Source: Cervus elaphus (Eukaryota > Chordata > Mammalia > Artiodactyla > Cervidae). Taken from it: a DNA stretch of 64,000 nucleotides. Where the stretch lies: positions 53,208,001 through 53,272,000 of the forward strand of contig NC_057818.1 in NCBI RefSeq assembly GCF_910594005.1. Direction: 5' to 3'. A model generated the notes under the pieces. That model made no database searches and had not been told where the DNA came from. It was given only the letters and a program-made list of their open reading frames with translations. The position numbers and the translations under genes are program-made. Below are positions 51,016 through 63,860 of the stretch, in pieces; within the stretch, counting starts at the first letter, position 1, and each line of letters starts with the position of its first letter.

Positions 51016-51217
51016 ATGGAGATCCCGCCGCAGGAGGCGCCGCCCGGGCCGGGCGCTGACGGCGAAGCCGAGGAGGCCCCCGCAGAGGCCCCGTCTCCCG
51101 GCCCCGCATCGCCCCCGGCCGACGGGCGCCTCAAGGCTGCGGCCAAGCGCGTTACGTTCCCTTCCGACGAAGATATCGTGTCCGGAGCCGTGGAACCCAA
51201 AGACCCCTGGAGACACG
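51016..51217 (+). CDS. PPP1R37: PPP1R37 exon 1, protein phosphatase 1 regulatory subunit 37 (N-terminus)
   Basis: ATG at 51016 in a strong context (GGCGATGG) starts MEIPPQEAPPGPGADGEAEE. The exon ends CAC G before GTAGAC, leaving codon 68 split. The 67 residues are Pro/Ala/Glu-rich, then KRVTFPSDEDIVSG. RVTF (residues 45-48) is a standard RVxF docking site for protein phosphatase 1, and the end AVEPKDPWRH matches the protein just before its leucine-rich repeats. The leucine-rich repeats and the C-terminal tail lie beyond the window. The protein (older name LRRC68) inhibits PP1. A 188-codon minus frame over the same GC-rich exon is a shadow. Confidence 0.93.
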
Positions 51218-52479
51218 GTAGACACGGCTGGAGCGCGGGGGCGGGCTGGTGGGGGACTTGGGAATCGGTGCGGCGACCAGTACAGAGGTGGAGCTCAATA
51301 AGTTGCCCCTAATGATTTAAGGAGACAGTCGTCAGTTTAGAGCTTGGAGGGTGTTAGAGAGGGAGTGGCTGTTGGGTTGGGAAGGTGAATATTGCTGGTT
51401 TTTGCTACTCCCTCTCTCCCCTCCCCAAGGGACGCTGATGGTGATCGTTTGAGGAATTCAGACGGTGAGCAATCAAAGAAAGTTTAGTGACTTGGGAGAT
51501 TGATTAGGAGGGCGGTAGCCTTTGAGTTCATAGTTCCCTCAGAGAAGGATAGAATAGTCAGGGGAGAAAGAGTGGGTCAACATTATCGCCGAAAGGGCAG
51601 TTGCAGGAGTTTGATGGGCCCATGGGGACAGAAAGAGGTTACAGTTGTCGGTCTGCTAGCCTTGGGGCAAGGGTTGGTCATGTGACTCAACTTCCTTGGC
51701 TGAAAGGAGGAAGAGGAGTAAACTTGGAGTCAGCGGTAAAGGAGTCAGTCAGTCCCGGGATTGGGAAAGGGAGGCAAGGTAAATAAACTTTCCAGAAAAA
51801 GGAGCAGAGTTGGTGGTCAGTTTGGGGCTGGTTGAGATAGTGCAAGGAGGTGTTCCATCTTGGCATTAGGAAGAAAAATCACCGCCTGTCTCCTTTTCCT
51901 GTCCTCCCCTACCCCCCCCCCCAAAAAAAAAAAAAGGGAAGCAAAACATTGTCAGTCATTCAGGAGCAGAGGAACTTTGGAGCCGGGCTTTGGGAGGGTT
52001 GTCCTTGTTTTGTTTCCCCTGCCCCCGTCCCGCCTGCCCCGAGAAAGCATTGGAGTTGCTGTCGGTGGAAGGTGAGAGCGCTAGAGAAGTTTGATGGCTC
52101 AAGGTGTGGGGGAGAGTGACTGCATAGGTTATAAGTCCTCTGGAGAAGGTCGGCTCTGGGTTGGAACTGAAGAGCAGTTGGAGGAGTGTGTTTTATCTGT
52201 AGGGCTGGGAAGGTGGAAAGTCGCTCCAGAGATGGATGGCAGGGTTGAGTCCCGGACAGGTCTGGGACTCGTGCTGGGATGGAGCCGAAGAGGAGAGGGA
52301 TAGGCCTGGAGCCTGGTCTATAGAAGTTGGTCTGTAGGCCCTGGGGAGAGAGGTAGAAATGTTGCTAGTCTGTGGGCAGTGGAGAAATCGATGACTTTGA
52401 TGTGAGGATGGGAGACGTGGGAACTGAAAGCTGAACACATGAGGAGCGGCCGCAAATGCCATCTTGGCCAGTTAGTTTT

Positions 52480-52697
52480 GTTTGTTTTGTCTTTTGGCTG
52501 CACGGTACGGAATGCAGGATCTTGGTTCCCCCACCACGGGTCAAACCCTGGGCCCCCGTGCAGTGGAAGCACAGTTGTAACCACTGGACCTCCAGGGAAG
52601 GAATGCAGGATCTTGGTTCCCCCACCACGGGTCAAACCCTGGGCCCCCTTGCAGTGGAAGCACAGTTGTAACCACTGGACCTCCAGGGAATTCCCCA
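52480..52697 (-). repeat. CHR-type SINE with a 91-bp tandem duplication
   Basis: Reversed SINE (GTCAAACCCTGGGCCCCC, GTAACCACTGGACCTCCAGG). The unit 52509-52599 is repeated at 52600-52690 with a single visible base difference (CCCCGTGCAG against CCCCTTGCAG). Confidence 0.9.
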
Positions 52698-52914
52698 GCC
52701 AGTTATTGTTAAAGAGACAGTGATTAATTTAAAATTCTTGGCCTTGGGAGCCAGCCAAGCCCCTGGGCTCTCAGCCCTCAAGATAGGTTAGGTTGCAGGG
52801 CTTGGGGGACTAGGGCTGAGGAAGGGAAGAGGGAATGGGCCCCAGATACAGCATCCGGTCCAGGGAGCTCAGAGCAGGAGGAGGGAAAGAGCTGGAGAGG
52901 CAGAGCAGGATGGT

Positions 52915-53530
52915 GGCTAGCCTGGGCTCCAGCTCAATCCTGAGTCCCATTTACCCAAAGCATGACCTCAGGCTGGGTTCCTAACTCCTCAGAGCCTCGA
53001 TTTCCCACCTGTAACTGGGTGAGAATAGCCATGTCACGGGGTTTCAGAGAGGACTGAATAAGGCTGTGTGTGGAAAGCGGTCGGCCAGGATGAGCCTTCA
53101 TGAAGCTGCAGTTATGGTTGGTCATTTTAGGGGTGACATTAGGGGCAGCTGGTCATGTTAGGGGCCAGCTTGGAGGAGTTGGTTCATGGAGTTGAGGGGG
53201 GGGGGCCTGCTTCACAAGCTTCCAGTCCGTTGGTGGGCTCGGGCCCATGGGGGAGGGAAGATGTTCCGTCTGTGGGCCGGAACGTGGTGGTGGCGGCGGC
53301 AGTTGGAGAGTCCGGGCCGGGGGCGGGGTGGGAGTAGGGGAAAGTTTCTGGCCCGCAGGTTCCCAGAAGAGCAGCAGCTGTGTGTTAGCAGCTGTTGGGC
53401 TGTGGGGAAGCCATTTTTCCTCTCCGAGCCTCCTGTTTCTTTCTCTGCAAATGGAGGTGCTAATTTCTACTGTGGGGAAGTTGTGAGGATTAAATAAGAT
53501 AGTCCTTGTAAGTTCCTGCCACATAAATAG
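52915..53530 (+). repeat. MIR-like fragments
   Basis: Two MIR-like stretches: near 52920-53060 (CTCAGAGCCTCGATTTCCC) and near 53390-53540 (TCTCCGAGCCTCCTGTTTC, TGTGAGGATTAAATAAGATA). Confidence 0.5.
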
Positions 53531-56500
53531 CACCTGCTGTTATCCAGGCAGATTCAGTCTGGTGTTTTTTTTGGTTGGTTGGGTTTTTTTTTAATGTCTC
53601 ATGGACAGTCGTGAAGAGGCAATGAAAGCGGGGGTTGGGGGGGCAGAATGTTGAGCAGGAGGGTCAGTTGGTGCCTGGCTGGGAGGGGTTGAGAGGATGG
53701 TGGCTGACTGGTCACCCCGGGGAAGAGGCACAGGTGGTGACAGCTCCCAGGCTGTGGGAGTCTCTCCTTCCTGGAAGTTGCAGGAGAGACGACAGGACTG
53801 GTCTGCACTCACTCTCCAAAAGCATCAGTGGGTCTGAGATGGAGAGGTGATAACCTGGAGAAATGGGTTGATTTTACGGGAGGGCGGGGAGAGTGGGTCT
53901 GTCTGGGCCAGGGAGAGGGGCTGAGGTCGACCTGCGAGGGAAAGAGTTGGGTGGCAGGGGAAGGAGTTCCCAGGCAGGGGAAGGCTCACTGGTGAAGTTG
54001 GTGAGTTTGGACAGTGGGATTTGGCAGGCCTGATGGTGCTGGCCGGTGACTCGCCCTGTGTCTGTGGAGGACAGTGGAGTTGTTGGCTGGCCTGGGACTC
54101 AGACAGAGACTCGCCAGGCTGTGGAAAGTTGGGCCAAGGGGCTGCCTAGTTGAGAGATCGAGGGTCTCAGCTGGGGGCTTCAGGGAGGGGTTGGCAGGTC
54201 TTGGAGGAGGGGCAGGAGATTTGCTGGAGGAAAAGCCACGGGAAAGCAGAGAGGGTGTCATTTGAGCTGCGGCCCTGGTGGGAAGGGTGAGGGAGGGGTC
54301 ATGCTGGGGCCTGCCCTGGTGACACGACCCCAAGGCCAAGGGTGAGGGAGGAATTGGCGCATCGGAATTGGAAGAGGTCATTCAGAAGCTGTTCTTCCAT
54401 CGCAGAGATGGAGAAGTCGCCCCGGCCCGAGGTGCCGGAGTGCCCCGGGCTGGGAGCAAGCAGCCACTGGAGAAATTGGGCCCTAGCATCAGGCGTCCAG
54501 TCAGCAGAGCCTTGCCCTGGGAGGAGAGCTCGGCCAGGCCTGACAGCCTCCGGCTGCGGTGGGCCGTGCCTGGGTCTGGGGCTAGGTGGGAGCTCAGCTC
54601 GGTGGGAGCCTCTGGGGGTGTCTGCCTAAGACAAGAGCCCTGTCAGGTCCTGTCAGAGGTCACATGTTGGGGGATTCCTGGAGGCCAGACATCTGAAGGA
54701 GGGAGGTGGTGCGGGAGGGTCTCTTGCCTACTGAGGCTCAACCCAGCCCAGTGCTCAGAAGGGCCATTCCTGGCTCCCATGTCACATGATGTCCCCGCCT
54801 GCCCCCAACTTGGGGGCCTGCTTGTCTGCCTCATTGCACTAAAGGCCGCTGCTGTTAAGATCGACATTTGTTTCGTGCTGGTGGTCTCTCTCCCCCACTG
54901 GAATGGGAGAGCAGACAGTGTCCATCCTCATTCCCGCTCAGCCCCTTGAAAGACACATGGTGATCATGGCCGAATGAGCACCAGGGGCACGTGCAGCCTC
55001 AGAAGGGCTGAGGCCAGGCCACACCTGGGGTCTGTCTCGCCGGGGTGTGCTCCCTGCCCGGCCCCAGCCGCAGCGTGCTGTGGCTCCTGCACAGCCCCTA
55101 TTCTCGCTGAGCTGGTTTGTTTCCTCATCTGTGAAATTGTGAGCCCTGTCCTGCTGATCTGACCTCCAGGATGTCTGAGTGGACGGGATGGACCTGGTGG
55201 GGCAGGGTCTCTGCAGCAAGCCGGTTGCCAGTGGACGTGCTGTGAAGCTGAAGAGGAGGCCACCTCCGTACTGCGGGGCTAGGGCCCATGTGCACCCCAC
55301 ACTCCCTGGGGGGTGGAAGTGGGCGCCCATGGAGGAGGGGCTAGCCTGCCACAAGCCCCATCCATAGTGGGAGGTCCCAGCTCCTCTAAGGGTCTCGTAC
55401 CAGGGACTCTTCAGACCAAACTGCAGGAGTGACCTGAGGCCCAGCTAACCGCTGTGTGGGGAGGAGACCGGGTTTGGCGAGGCAGGCGTCGGGGAGCACA
55501 TGACACTGGCCACAGTCTGGGCGGCTGTCTCCCCCCTCCCTGCAGTCCTGCCCGTGACTCATTCCCCGCTCCCTGACCTCCACCCTGTGCAGTCTGTCCT
55601 GGAGTAGGGGCAGGGGAGCTTTGCCGCCTGGGAAACTCCTCACGTGGAGTGGAGGCATCTGCAGGGTGAAGGGGGCCCAAACGTGCCCAGCTCCGCCACC
55701 TGAGCTTCAGGGGTGGGATGGGGGAGAGGGGCTGGTGGGGACAGTGGCCATCGTGTTCCTCAGTGAGGATCAGAGCGGGTGGAAACACCTTCCTGTTTGT
55801 TCTCAATGAAACCTGTGCTGCAAATTGAGTCCTTGAAACTTCTTTGACAGGTGGAAAGGTACCCGTCAGTAGTGGACAGAGGCTCTCTTGCTGGTTAATG
55901 GCTCATTTTACCTGAGTGGTGGGCGGTCTGGCTGGGGAGGAGCCAGTGCCCTTGTAGGGGGCGGCTCTGATGCTTCCCCCAGATTTCCGTCAGGGCCCAC
56001 CCTCACCTCCTACTGCCGGCGTTGGCACATAGACTCTGCCATGTGACTTTGGGCCATCCTTCTCTCTGTCCGTGATGATATTTCTGTCTATGAGATACAG
56101 CTGACAGTCGTCCCTCCTCAAAGGTTGATGAGGAAGGTGAGATAACAGTGTCCACAGGGAGCGCTGGGGGGCCTTGTTCTTGTCGTCGCCAGTCTTCTGC
56201 CCCCGCCTGCAGCCCCTGCCCTCCGTGCTGCGCTGTCTCTGTTGTGTGTTTGCACTCGCCTCTCCTCCAGCGTGTCCCTCATCAGAACCCTGCGGTCTAT
56301 CTGTCAGAAGAGTGCCCTGACATCCCTGACAGGGACGATCCTGTCTGTGACAAGCTGGGTGACTCTGGGCAGGCTGCCCAGCCTCTCGGAGCTGAAACTC
56401 AATCAGCCTGTCTCGGCCTCCAGCTGAGAGGCAGCAAGGGCAGTGAGGGTCTAGATGTGAAGTGTTAGCCGCAGCCTCTCAGACACTGGCCATGACCGTG

Positions 56501-57849
56501 GACAAGTTCCAGCTGCCCCCCGAGCCCCAGTCCCTTCTGTAGAATGGCCCGGCGCCCCGGCCCTAAGCCCCGTGGGAACTTGACTCGGTGGACGGGCCTG
56601 TGTGGGGAGCGGCTGGCTCTCCTTTCCACCTCTAGGGCTTTATTTGTGTTCGCATCATGTTTCCCTCTTCAAGGGTGAGGACTGTGGGTCACCCCCATGA
56701 CCTGCGTCTGGCGCCCAGGAGGGTGGGCGAGTGGCAGAGGAGTGAGGCTTTCCGTCAGATCTCACGCCACCGGGGCATTGGGGAGAAAGCCTCTCAAATG
56801 AGTTGATGGGCCTGTGCCAGGCCCCACGACTTGGGGGCTTGGCACTCGGTCGTCCGGGGGGCTGTCGGAAGTGCGTGCACGTGTTTCTGGGAAACAGGCG
56901 TCTCCTGTCTCTCACAGGCGTTTGGCTCCAAAAGTATTAAGAACCATGGAGCCAGACGCCCTGGACTGGACTGGCCATGACGGGGGCGGCTTCTGGGAAT
57001 GGAGGCCAGGAATCTGTGTTTCTAGAAAGCTCCCCAGGCGGCCAGGTTTGGCTGTCCTGCTCAGGGCCCCTGATTCAGCTCAGCTGCCTGGCGCTCAGTC
57101 CCAAGGCTCAGCTTCAGACCTCAGTTCAAGGGTGGCTGAGGCTGGCCTCGCAGACTTGTTTTAGAGCACACTGAAGCGTCTGACTTGCGGAAACTGCAGA
57201 AACGGGATTTGGGTGGGTGGCCTGCCGCAATGGAGCATGGAGGGGCCCAAGCCGAGGCCCCTGCTCTCCGGGTGACCCTGGTCACCGCTCATTACTCCCA
57301 CGCGCCCACCGCTGGGCTGAGTGGGTGTCTCGGTTATGTCTCCCAGCCACCCGGGAGGCAGGTGCTATTTTTTCCGGTTTGTAGATGAAGTACTGGAAGC
57401 ACAGAGAGGCAAGGTCACTCACCGGAGGTCGTCACAAAGCCAGGCAGTGTGGCTGGGGGCCTGCGCTCTTCGCCCCCGAGTCCTGGCTGCGTGAGCTTTA
57501 GTAAGTTGCTGTATTCGCTTCTGCCTGCTGCATGATTTCTTCGTCTTGAACCCATAACCCTTTGTAAGATGGAGATGACCATTCCAGCCTCACTAGGTAG
57601 CTCAGGAATGAGAAACAGCCTGAGTGAAGGAATCGGCTGGGTGGCACTCAGGAGGGGATCTCTGTGGTTCTTGGACAGCTCAAGCATCCTGGGAGCTCTT
57701 CGCTGCTCCTCTGTCCTCCGCCTTGGCCCGAATTCCTCCTGTGCTTCCCAGCGTCAGGACGGGGTGCATGCTCGGTCACCCCCCCTGAAGGCGTGCGCAG
57801 CGTCTCATTTAGTAATTGCCGGTGTTAGGGGTCGGGGAAGAAGGCAGGC

Positions 57850-58240
57850 CCTGCCTCTGTGGAGGTCACAGTTGAGTGAGGGAGTCACACTGTAAACAGT
57901 TCTAATCAAATCAGGGTGCCCAGGACCCTGACTGGGAGGAGCTGACCGGCAAGGCACAGGTGGCTTCTTGGGGAAGGGGCTGTCTCAGGCCTAAAGAAAT
58001 CACTGGAGCGAGCCAGGTGAGGAGCAGCTGAAAGAAGTGCAGAGGGTTGGAGGTGGAGCCAGTGAGGCACATCAGAGGAGGAGGAAAAAAGCCAGTCTTC
58101 CTGGAGCCGAGGTGGAGGCAGGAGGGTCAGAGGCCAGACTGGAGAAGCAAGGCAGGGGCCACCCACCCAGGTGGGCCTCGTGGGCCCTGTTAGCCTGAGG
58201 GTGGCAGGGAACCAGCAGAAGGTTTTCAGTAGGGGCCTGC
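57850..58240 (-). repeat. L2-like LINE fragment
   Basis: Reversed L2-like wording such as GTGGAGGTCACAGTTGAGTG, GGTGGCTTCTTGGGGAAGG and AACCAGCAGAAGGTTTTCAG. It is diverged and its borders are rough. Confidence 0.5.
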
Positions 58241-58485
58241 CCGCTGTTTCCCACAGAACCTTCTGGGAGTGTGGCCTGCAGACCCAGACCAGGGTCGGGG
58301 CCGCGAGCCTGTAGGCTCTCGGCTTCATGAAGCCCTGCAGCGGCTAGGTGCTTGCATTTGTTCGATTGATTTAATCATCAGATTTATCAGAGGCTCCCCC
58401 TCCCCAGAAGGTTTGCTCTGCGGTGCTGTCCCCACGGTCTCTGAGCTCCACCCTGCCCCCGCCCTGGTTCGTGTCTCCTGCCCGT

Positions 58486-58500
58486 GGGGGGGGGGGGGGG
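58486..58500 (+). repeat. G15 homopolymer
   Basis: Run of 15 G on the coding strand of PPP1R37 intron 1, followed by C and GGGG. It is a likely length-variable site. Confidence 0.9.
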
Positions 58501-58677
58501 CGGGGATCGTGCACTTAGGTGCTAACGCTGCCTCCCCTGTGCCACCTCAGCAGCTGGCTTCACCTGTAAAGTCCCCCAGGTCCCACACTTCCCAGACCCA
58601 GAGAGCTCTAAAACCTGGGGCCTAACATAATAGAGGAGGCATCCTGTGGTGGTTTTCTAAGATCAGGAAATTCTGAA

Positions 58678-58715
58678 CTCCTACTAGAAACTGGCCCAGC
58701 AGTTTCTAGTAGGAG
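58678..58715. repeat. Perfect 16-bp inverted repeat (hairpin, 6-nt loop)
   Basis: Left arm CTCCTACTAGAAACTG (58678-58693), loop GCCCAG, right arm CAGTTTCTAGTAGGAG (58700-58715). The arms are exact reverse complements. The arms are shorter than a usual microRNA precursor and pairing outside them is weak. Confidence 0.95.
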
Positions 58716-61700
58716 ACCACAGAGCCCCCAGTGGGCCCCTCTCTCTTTCTGTGAAGCTGTGGTAACACGAGGCAGCCCAGGCCTCGGGCTTCGAGGCACT
58801 CTGGTGCCAGTCCACCTCTGCCCTCTGTCCAGAGGTCGCCTGGCTTCTCTGCCTCAGTACCCCATTTTGTGTGGGGATTGAGAAACTTGGGAGGCGACTG
58901 GACCTGTAACTAGCTGTTGCAGGCACTCAGTAAGGGCTTGTTAGAGCTGAACCTGGCCGTGTCCTGGTAAGCCTGCCCTGGCTCCTCCTTTCTGAGAGCA
59001 GGCTGACCAGCCCAAGACCCGGGGCTGATTGTGAATTCCGCTGCATGAACGCAGGCACGTCCTGAAGCCTTGCTGGGTCACAGTTTGCTCGTCTGTGGAG
59101 CCGTTTTGGCAGAAGAGGAGTCTGTTTCGAAGCCTCCTGGCTTTGGGTGGGGAGCCAGGTCCAGCCTTCCGAGCCAGGAGCACCCCATAGCCCCCGCAGA
59201 CGTGGTGAGAATGCGGGGTCCTTGACGTCACCGCTCCCGGGCCGCCCGCATCACTCCCGCCCTGAGCTGGGCTGTGCTTCTGTTAGGGCCACTTCCTCTC
59301 AGTGGAGCTCAACAGGAGGTGGGGGTCTGGTGCTTCAGTTAGGGTGGGACAGGTGGAAGGGGATTCCAAGGCCGGGTGCCCCCAGGAATGATCGACACTG
59401 TCGTGCTCTGCTTCTGTTTTCCCCCCGCTGGGAAGGCAGTTCCACGAGGGCAGAGCCCGGCTTGGTCTGGCTTCCCTGCGTGTCCCCAGAGCTGCCCTCC
59501 CCGTGATGGGTCGTGGTGGGTGCAGGTACCCAGTGGGCACTCTATATGAAGTTATTCTCACTCCCTTCCTTACTCTCTGCAGCAGCTCTAGAGCCTTTGC
59601 CTTAAGGTGGGGGTGGCGGTTTGAAAGTGTCTGCTGACAGCCGTTCGGCTCATGTGACTTGCCTGACGCCCTCTCCCTTTCCAGCAGAAGCCTGGGGTGG
59701 GAGCCCTGTGGTCTGATGCTGCGGAGGCCTTGTCGGATCCCAGCTGGGACGTACTCCCCGATCGGGTGGGTGGGAACCCGCTGGGGTCGGACTCGTGAGC
59801 CACTTTAACGCCCCACGCCCACTCCTCCGTCTCCCCACAGCCATCGCCTCCTGCCAGCTGCCGTCAGCTGTGTGGTGCGGGAGCCGCTGGAGCGGCCCTC
59901 CCCTTTGTGCGAAGCCAGCACCTTCACAGCTGAACCCCCTGGGTTCCTCACAGCCCCAAGGTGGGTGGGGGAGGCAGGGCAGGGCTGCCGGGAGATGGAA
60001 GCCCCCGGCCCCCGCCAGGGAAGGAAGTGAGCCTGTGGAGGGTCAGGCTTCAGGATGGCCATGATGGTGACAGCCATGGTGGGGTGATCTAAGCTCTCTG
60101 GTGCTTCTACTCATTTAATCCTCAGAGCAGCTGGGAGGGAAAGCTGAGGCTCACAGGTGCCAAGGCCACACAGACAGTAAAGGGAGAAGCCGTGTTCAAA
60201 CCAGAGGGAGCAGGACTCACCCTCTGCTCTGTTCCCCAAAAGCCTCCCAGGCAGGCCTCCTTCCTCACCACAGGAAAGAGGCCGCACCCCTGAGCCTGGC
60301 GGGGAGCCCTTCCCAAGCCGGTGTCCATCCCCGTCCATCCCCCGGCACCCCCAGCACCCCTGGTCTAATCCACAGACCCTGGTTCCCTCTGCCCTACGTC
60401 CCCCCACTGTCGCACACGTCGTCCCCAGACAGAGCGCTGCTCTGCTCTCCCGGGTTCCCGTGACGCCGCCTCACGCTGTTGTTATTTGTTTGGGTCCATC
60501 TCCCCCCACTGGACCCAGGAACACCGTGAGAAACCGCATCTGTTCCCTCTGGCTGCACGAAGGAGACCAACCAGTGAACACCCCCAGGCCCACAGGGACT
60601 CCGAGCACAGTGGGCCTGCTGACGAGCGCCCCGGGTTGGGAGCCTCGGGCCCCTAACCCAGGACTGGGCCTCAGAATAGTTGGGGGCCCGAAAGGGAGCA
60701 GGGACCAAGGAAGATGTTCATGGGGTCATTTGGATCATTTGCCCACGCTGCCATCCATCCATCCGTTCGTTCATCCCCTGCCACCGCCTCTCCCCACTGT
60801 GCACCAGGTGACGGAGTCCTGACTGCCCTGCCTGTTCTCACGTCCTCTCTCCATTCCCGAAGAAGCGAACCCTGTTTCTTCACATCAGGCTTATGGCCCA
60901 TTTCTCCTACTGCCTTTCACACCCCATGCAGGATCCCTAAAACAGCTCTCAAGGTCGGCCCCCGCCGCCTTCACTGACCATGACTGGGCCCTCCCTTGCC
61001 CGTGTCCTCTCTGCGTTCAAGTGCGATGGCCTCTTCTCAGTTCCAGCCTGCCGGGCGCTCCCCACATCCTGTCCTGGAATGCCTGCCTTGCTCTCACGGC
61101 TCTAGCTTGTCCTCAGGTACCAGCAAACCCTTCTTTCCTGGCCCTCTCACTTGGTTCCCCCCAGAAGGTCAGCGATCTGGTTATCTGTGGGCCAGAAGGT
61201 ACTCTTGCACCCTTGACTGTGAGCATTGTGAGGGCAGAGATGGCTTTGGTTGGGTGCTCCCTTATCCCCTGGTGCTCCCAGCATGCGGCACCAAGGGAAG
61301 GAAGGGCAGGTGATGCTAGGCCTCGGGGACCGGATGGGCCCGCCCTCAAGCAGCCCAGGACGGGGGAGGAATAGAGGACAGGAGGGGGCCCCGAGTCTGC
61401 CACTGGTGTCCTCCTGCCAGGTCTGCAGAGCCCTGAACTACAGCCTGCGGGAGTGCAGGCCGGCCGTGGGGGTCAGGGGCAGGCCCATCTTGGCTGTGGA
61501 CTTGCTGTGGGACCTCAGCCAAGCACTGCCTTTCTGTGCAGCAAGGGGGTGTCAAGGTCCCTTCCCACCCCGTGTGTTTCCCTGTCTGTCCATAGGTCAC
61601 CCCCACCATTTAGGGAACGGACTGCCAGGACCTCCTCATCGTGGGCCGGTGGGCGGGGCAAGAGAGCTCAGGTTGTGGTAACTGGTCTGCCTCTCTGCCT

Positions 61701-62869
61701 TTGAGGCAGGTGACCTGATTCCCTGCCCGCCAGCGACAAGGCGTGTCATGGGAAGAGGTGGAGGAGGTCAGTGGGGTCCAGCCCCCCGCTCCCCAGCTCA
61801 GGCCTCCACCCTCACTCCTTGTCCTGTAATCCCCTTCTGTCCTTGGGATACTGGCTTCCCGACACAGCTCTCCCGACTTTGATCGCAGTGACTAGAAAGG
61901 GCTGTGTTCCCTGGGATGGGGGTTGGGGGTCCTCTATCCCCCGGGCCTGGGCTCAGCCCTCGGGGTCTGCGGCGTGGAGCCTCTCCAGGCTCCCCTGCCG
62001 TATCACTGTCTCCCCGCTGCAGTGTGAGCCCCAGGAGGGCAGGGCTGGGCTGTCCTGGTCACTGCCGTGTCCAGTAGCACAGAGCCGGTGCTTGGCGACT
62101 GTCATTCCAATAGCATGGAGTTGGGGCGGGGGTGTGGGCAGAGCCCGGAGATAGAGCTCCCGTGGAGCCCTGCTCAGAGCCCACATGTCTGACAGCAGCC
62201 TGACCCTGGCTGGTCCTGAGCAGACACCCCAGGCCGGTGAGTTTGGGGGGCGGGGGAGGGCAGGGCCATCTGACTCCCTGGGCGGCCGCCAGCTGTTGGG
62301 TCCAAATGCCTGTGCTCACTGACCACCCAGCCGTGAGGATCCCGGCTGGCACAGGTTCCGCCCCTGTTTCCCACGTCCAGATTATCAGGGCTGGAGGCTT
62401 ATCTCCTGGTTTTACAAGTGAGGCAGCAGGCCCGATGGGGGGCCTGGCGCCCAGGACGGCTCCTGCTGCTGCGTCTCAGGCCACCTCTGTCGCTTTGAGG
62501 GGCCAAGTGACACATCCTCGAGGAGGACGGCTGAGAGACCTGCCTTGTGCCCCTGGGTTCCCTGCCCGATGTTATTATGAAAAGAAAGGCTCTGGGGCAG
62601 TGGAGATGCCATCTGCAGCCCACAGGGCAGCTGAGCAAGTCCTGCCCGAGGCTCTGCTTTCTCCTCATCCCCTTAGTGGGGGTCGGTGAGGGGAGTTGGG
62701 GGTGAAGGGTGTGCGGTCACCCGGGAAGCTCAGAATGGTTGTTACTAAGGGAGAGACCCCTTACTTTGATTCTTTTCTGACTTTACAAATAAGATATGTC
62801 CACTGTGAAAAAAAAGAGAAAAAGATTTGGAAAGTCGAAAGAAAATGAAAATCACTTCTTAAGCTTACC

Positions 62870-63860
62870 ATCTGGAATTTTTTTTTAAAAGCTCTGTTGA
62901 GATGTAATTCACGTACATTTCACCCATGTAAAGCATACAGTTCAGTTTTTCCCAGGATGGTGCGTTTGTCTTCATAGTCCATTTTTAGAACATTTCAGTA
63001 CCCGACGACCTCTCCCCCCGAAGAAACCCTGAGCCCCTTAGCGGGGAATCCCAGCACCCCTCACCCACCCCCTCAGGCCACCGCTGATCTGCTTTCTGTC
63101 TTGTTAGCTTCTGGATGTTTCCTGTAACTGGAATCGTGCCACCCGGGGCCTTTTGTGTCTGTCTGCTCTCACTCAGCAGTGTTTACAGAGTTCACCCACG
63201 TCGTGACTGCCCGTGCTTCGTTCCTCGCTGTCACCGGATAACATTCCATCGTGTGGATGTTTTCTCTCTTCATCCGTTGACGTGCATTTGAGTTATTTCC
63301 ACGTTTTGGCCGTGATGAGTAGTGCTGCTGTGGATGCTCACGCTCAGGTTTTTGTGCGGACCCAGGCTTCCGTTTTTCTAGGCGTGACTCTAACCCTCTG
63401 AGCAACTGCCAGACCGTTTTCCCGGGCGGCTGCCCCACTTAGCGCTCGCCTCCATCGGCGAGGCTTCCGCTCCCTCCCTCCACATCCTCCGTTCCCTGTC
63501 TGCCCCTTAGATCCCAGCCACCCCAGCGGGTGCTGGGCGTCGCACTGTGGTTTTGGTCTGATCTGCATTTCCCTGATGGCTGTTGGTGTTGAGCATCTTT
63601 TCATAGGCTTCTCGGCACTTGTGTGTCTTCTTGGGAGACATGTCTGTTCAGATCTTTGGCCCGTTTTAAAATGGGATCATTTGTCTTCTGGTTGGGCTGT
63701 AAGAGTTCTATATATATTTTGGACGCAAGACTCTTTATCAGAAGCGACGCACACCACCTGGAATGTCGTCAGCGTGAAATGCCAGAGCACTTCCTTCCCA
63801 TCTCTTCAATGGTTAAGTTACAGTGCCACAAACACGTAAAAATAAAACTGGGCGGAGCCT
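62870..63860 (+). repeat. L1 LINE fragment
   Basis: Forward old L1-type sequence: TGTTGAGATGTAATTCACGT, CATCGTGTGGATGTTTTCTC, TTGGCCGTGATGAGTAGTGC, TGGCTGTTGGTGTTGAGCAT. It resembles the copy at 16955-18010. Chance open frames inside it are not genes. Confidence 0.75.

Larger units (their letters stand above)
50520..51260 (+). promoter_or_regulatory. PPP1R37: PPP1R37 CpG island promoter
   Basis: CpG-dense region around the first coding exon of PPP1R37, with GGGGCGGGG-like GC boxes near 50545-50570 and CCCCGCCCC near 50617. No TATA box is seen. Start site inferred between 50650 and 50950. Confidence 0.75.

Noticed and set aside
50659..51225. Minus-strand frame of 188 codons over the PPP1R37 promoter
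   Set aside because: CpG island composition; the plus-strand exon is clearly PPP1R37.
54342..54949. Overlapping plus-strand frames as a further PPP1R37 exon or a new gene
   Set aside because: No match to the expected PPP1R37 sequence, no convincing pair of splice sites, and both frames are open only through GC-rich composition.
60394..61700. Several 80-140-codon frames on both strands
   Set aside because: They overlap each other in many frames, have no domains and lie in intron with L2-like remnants.
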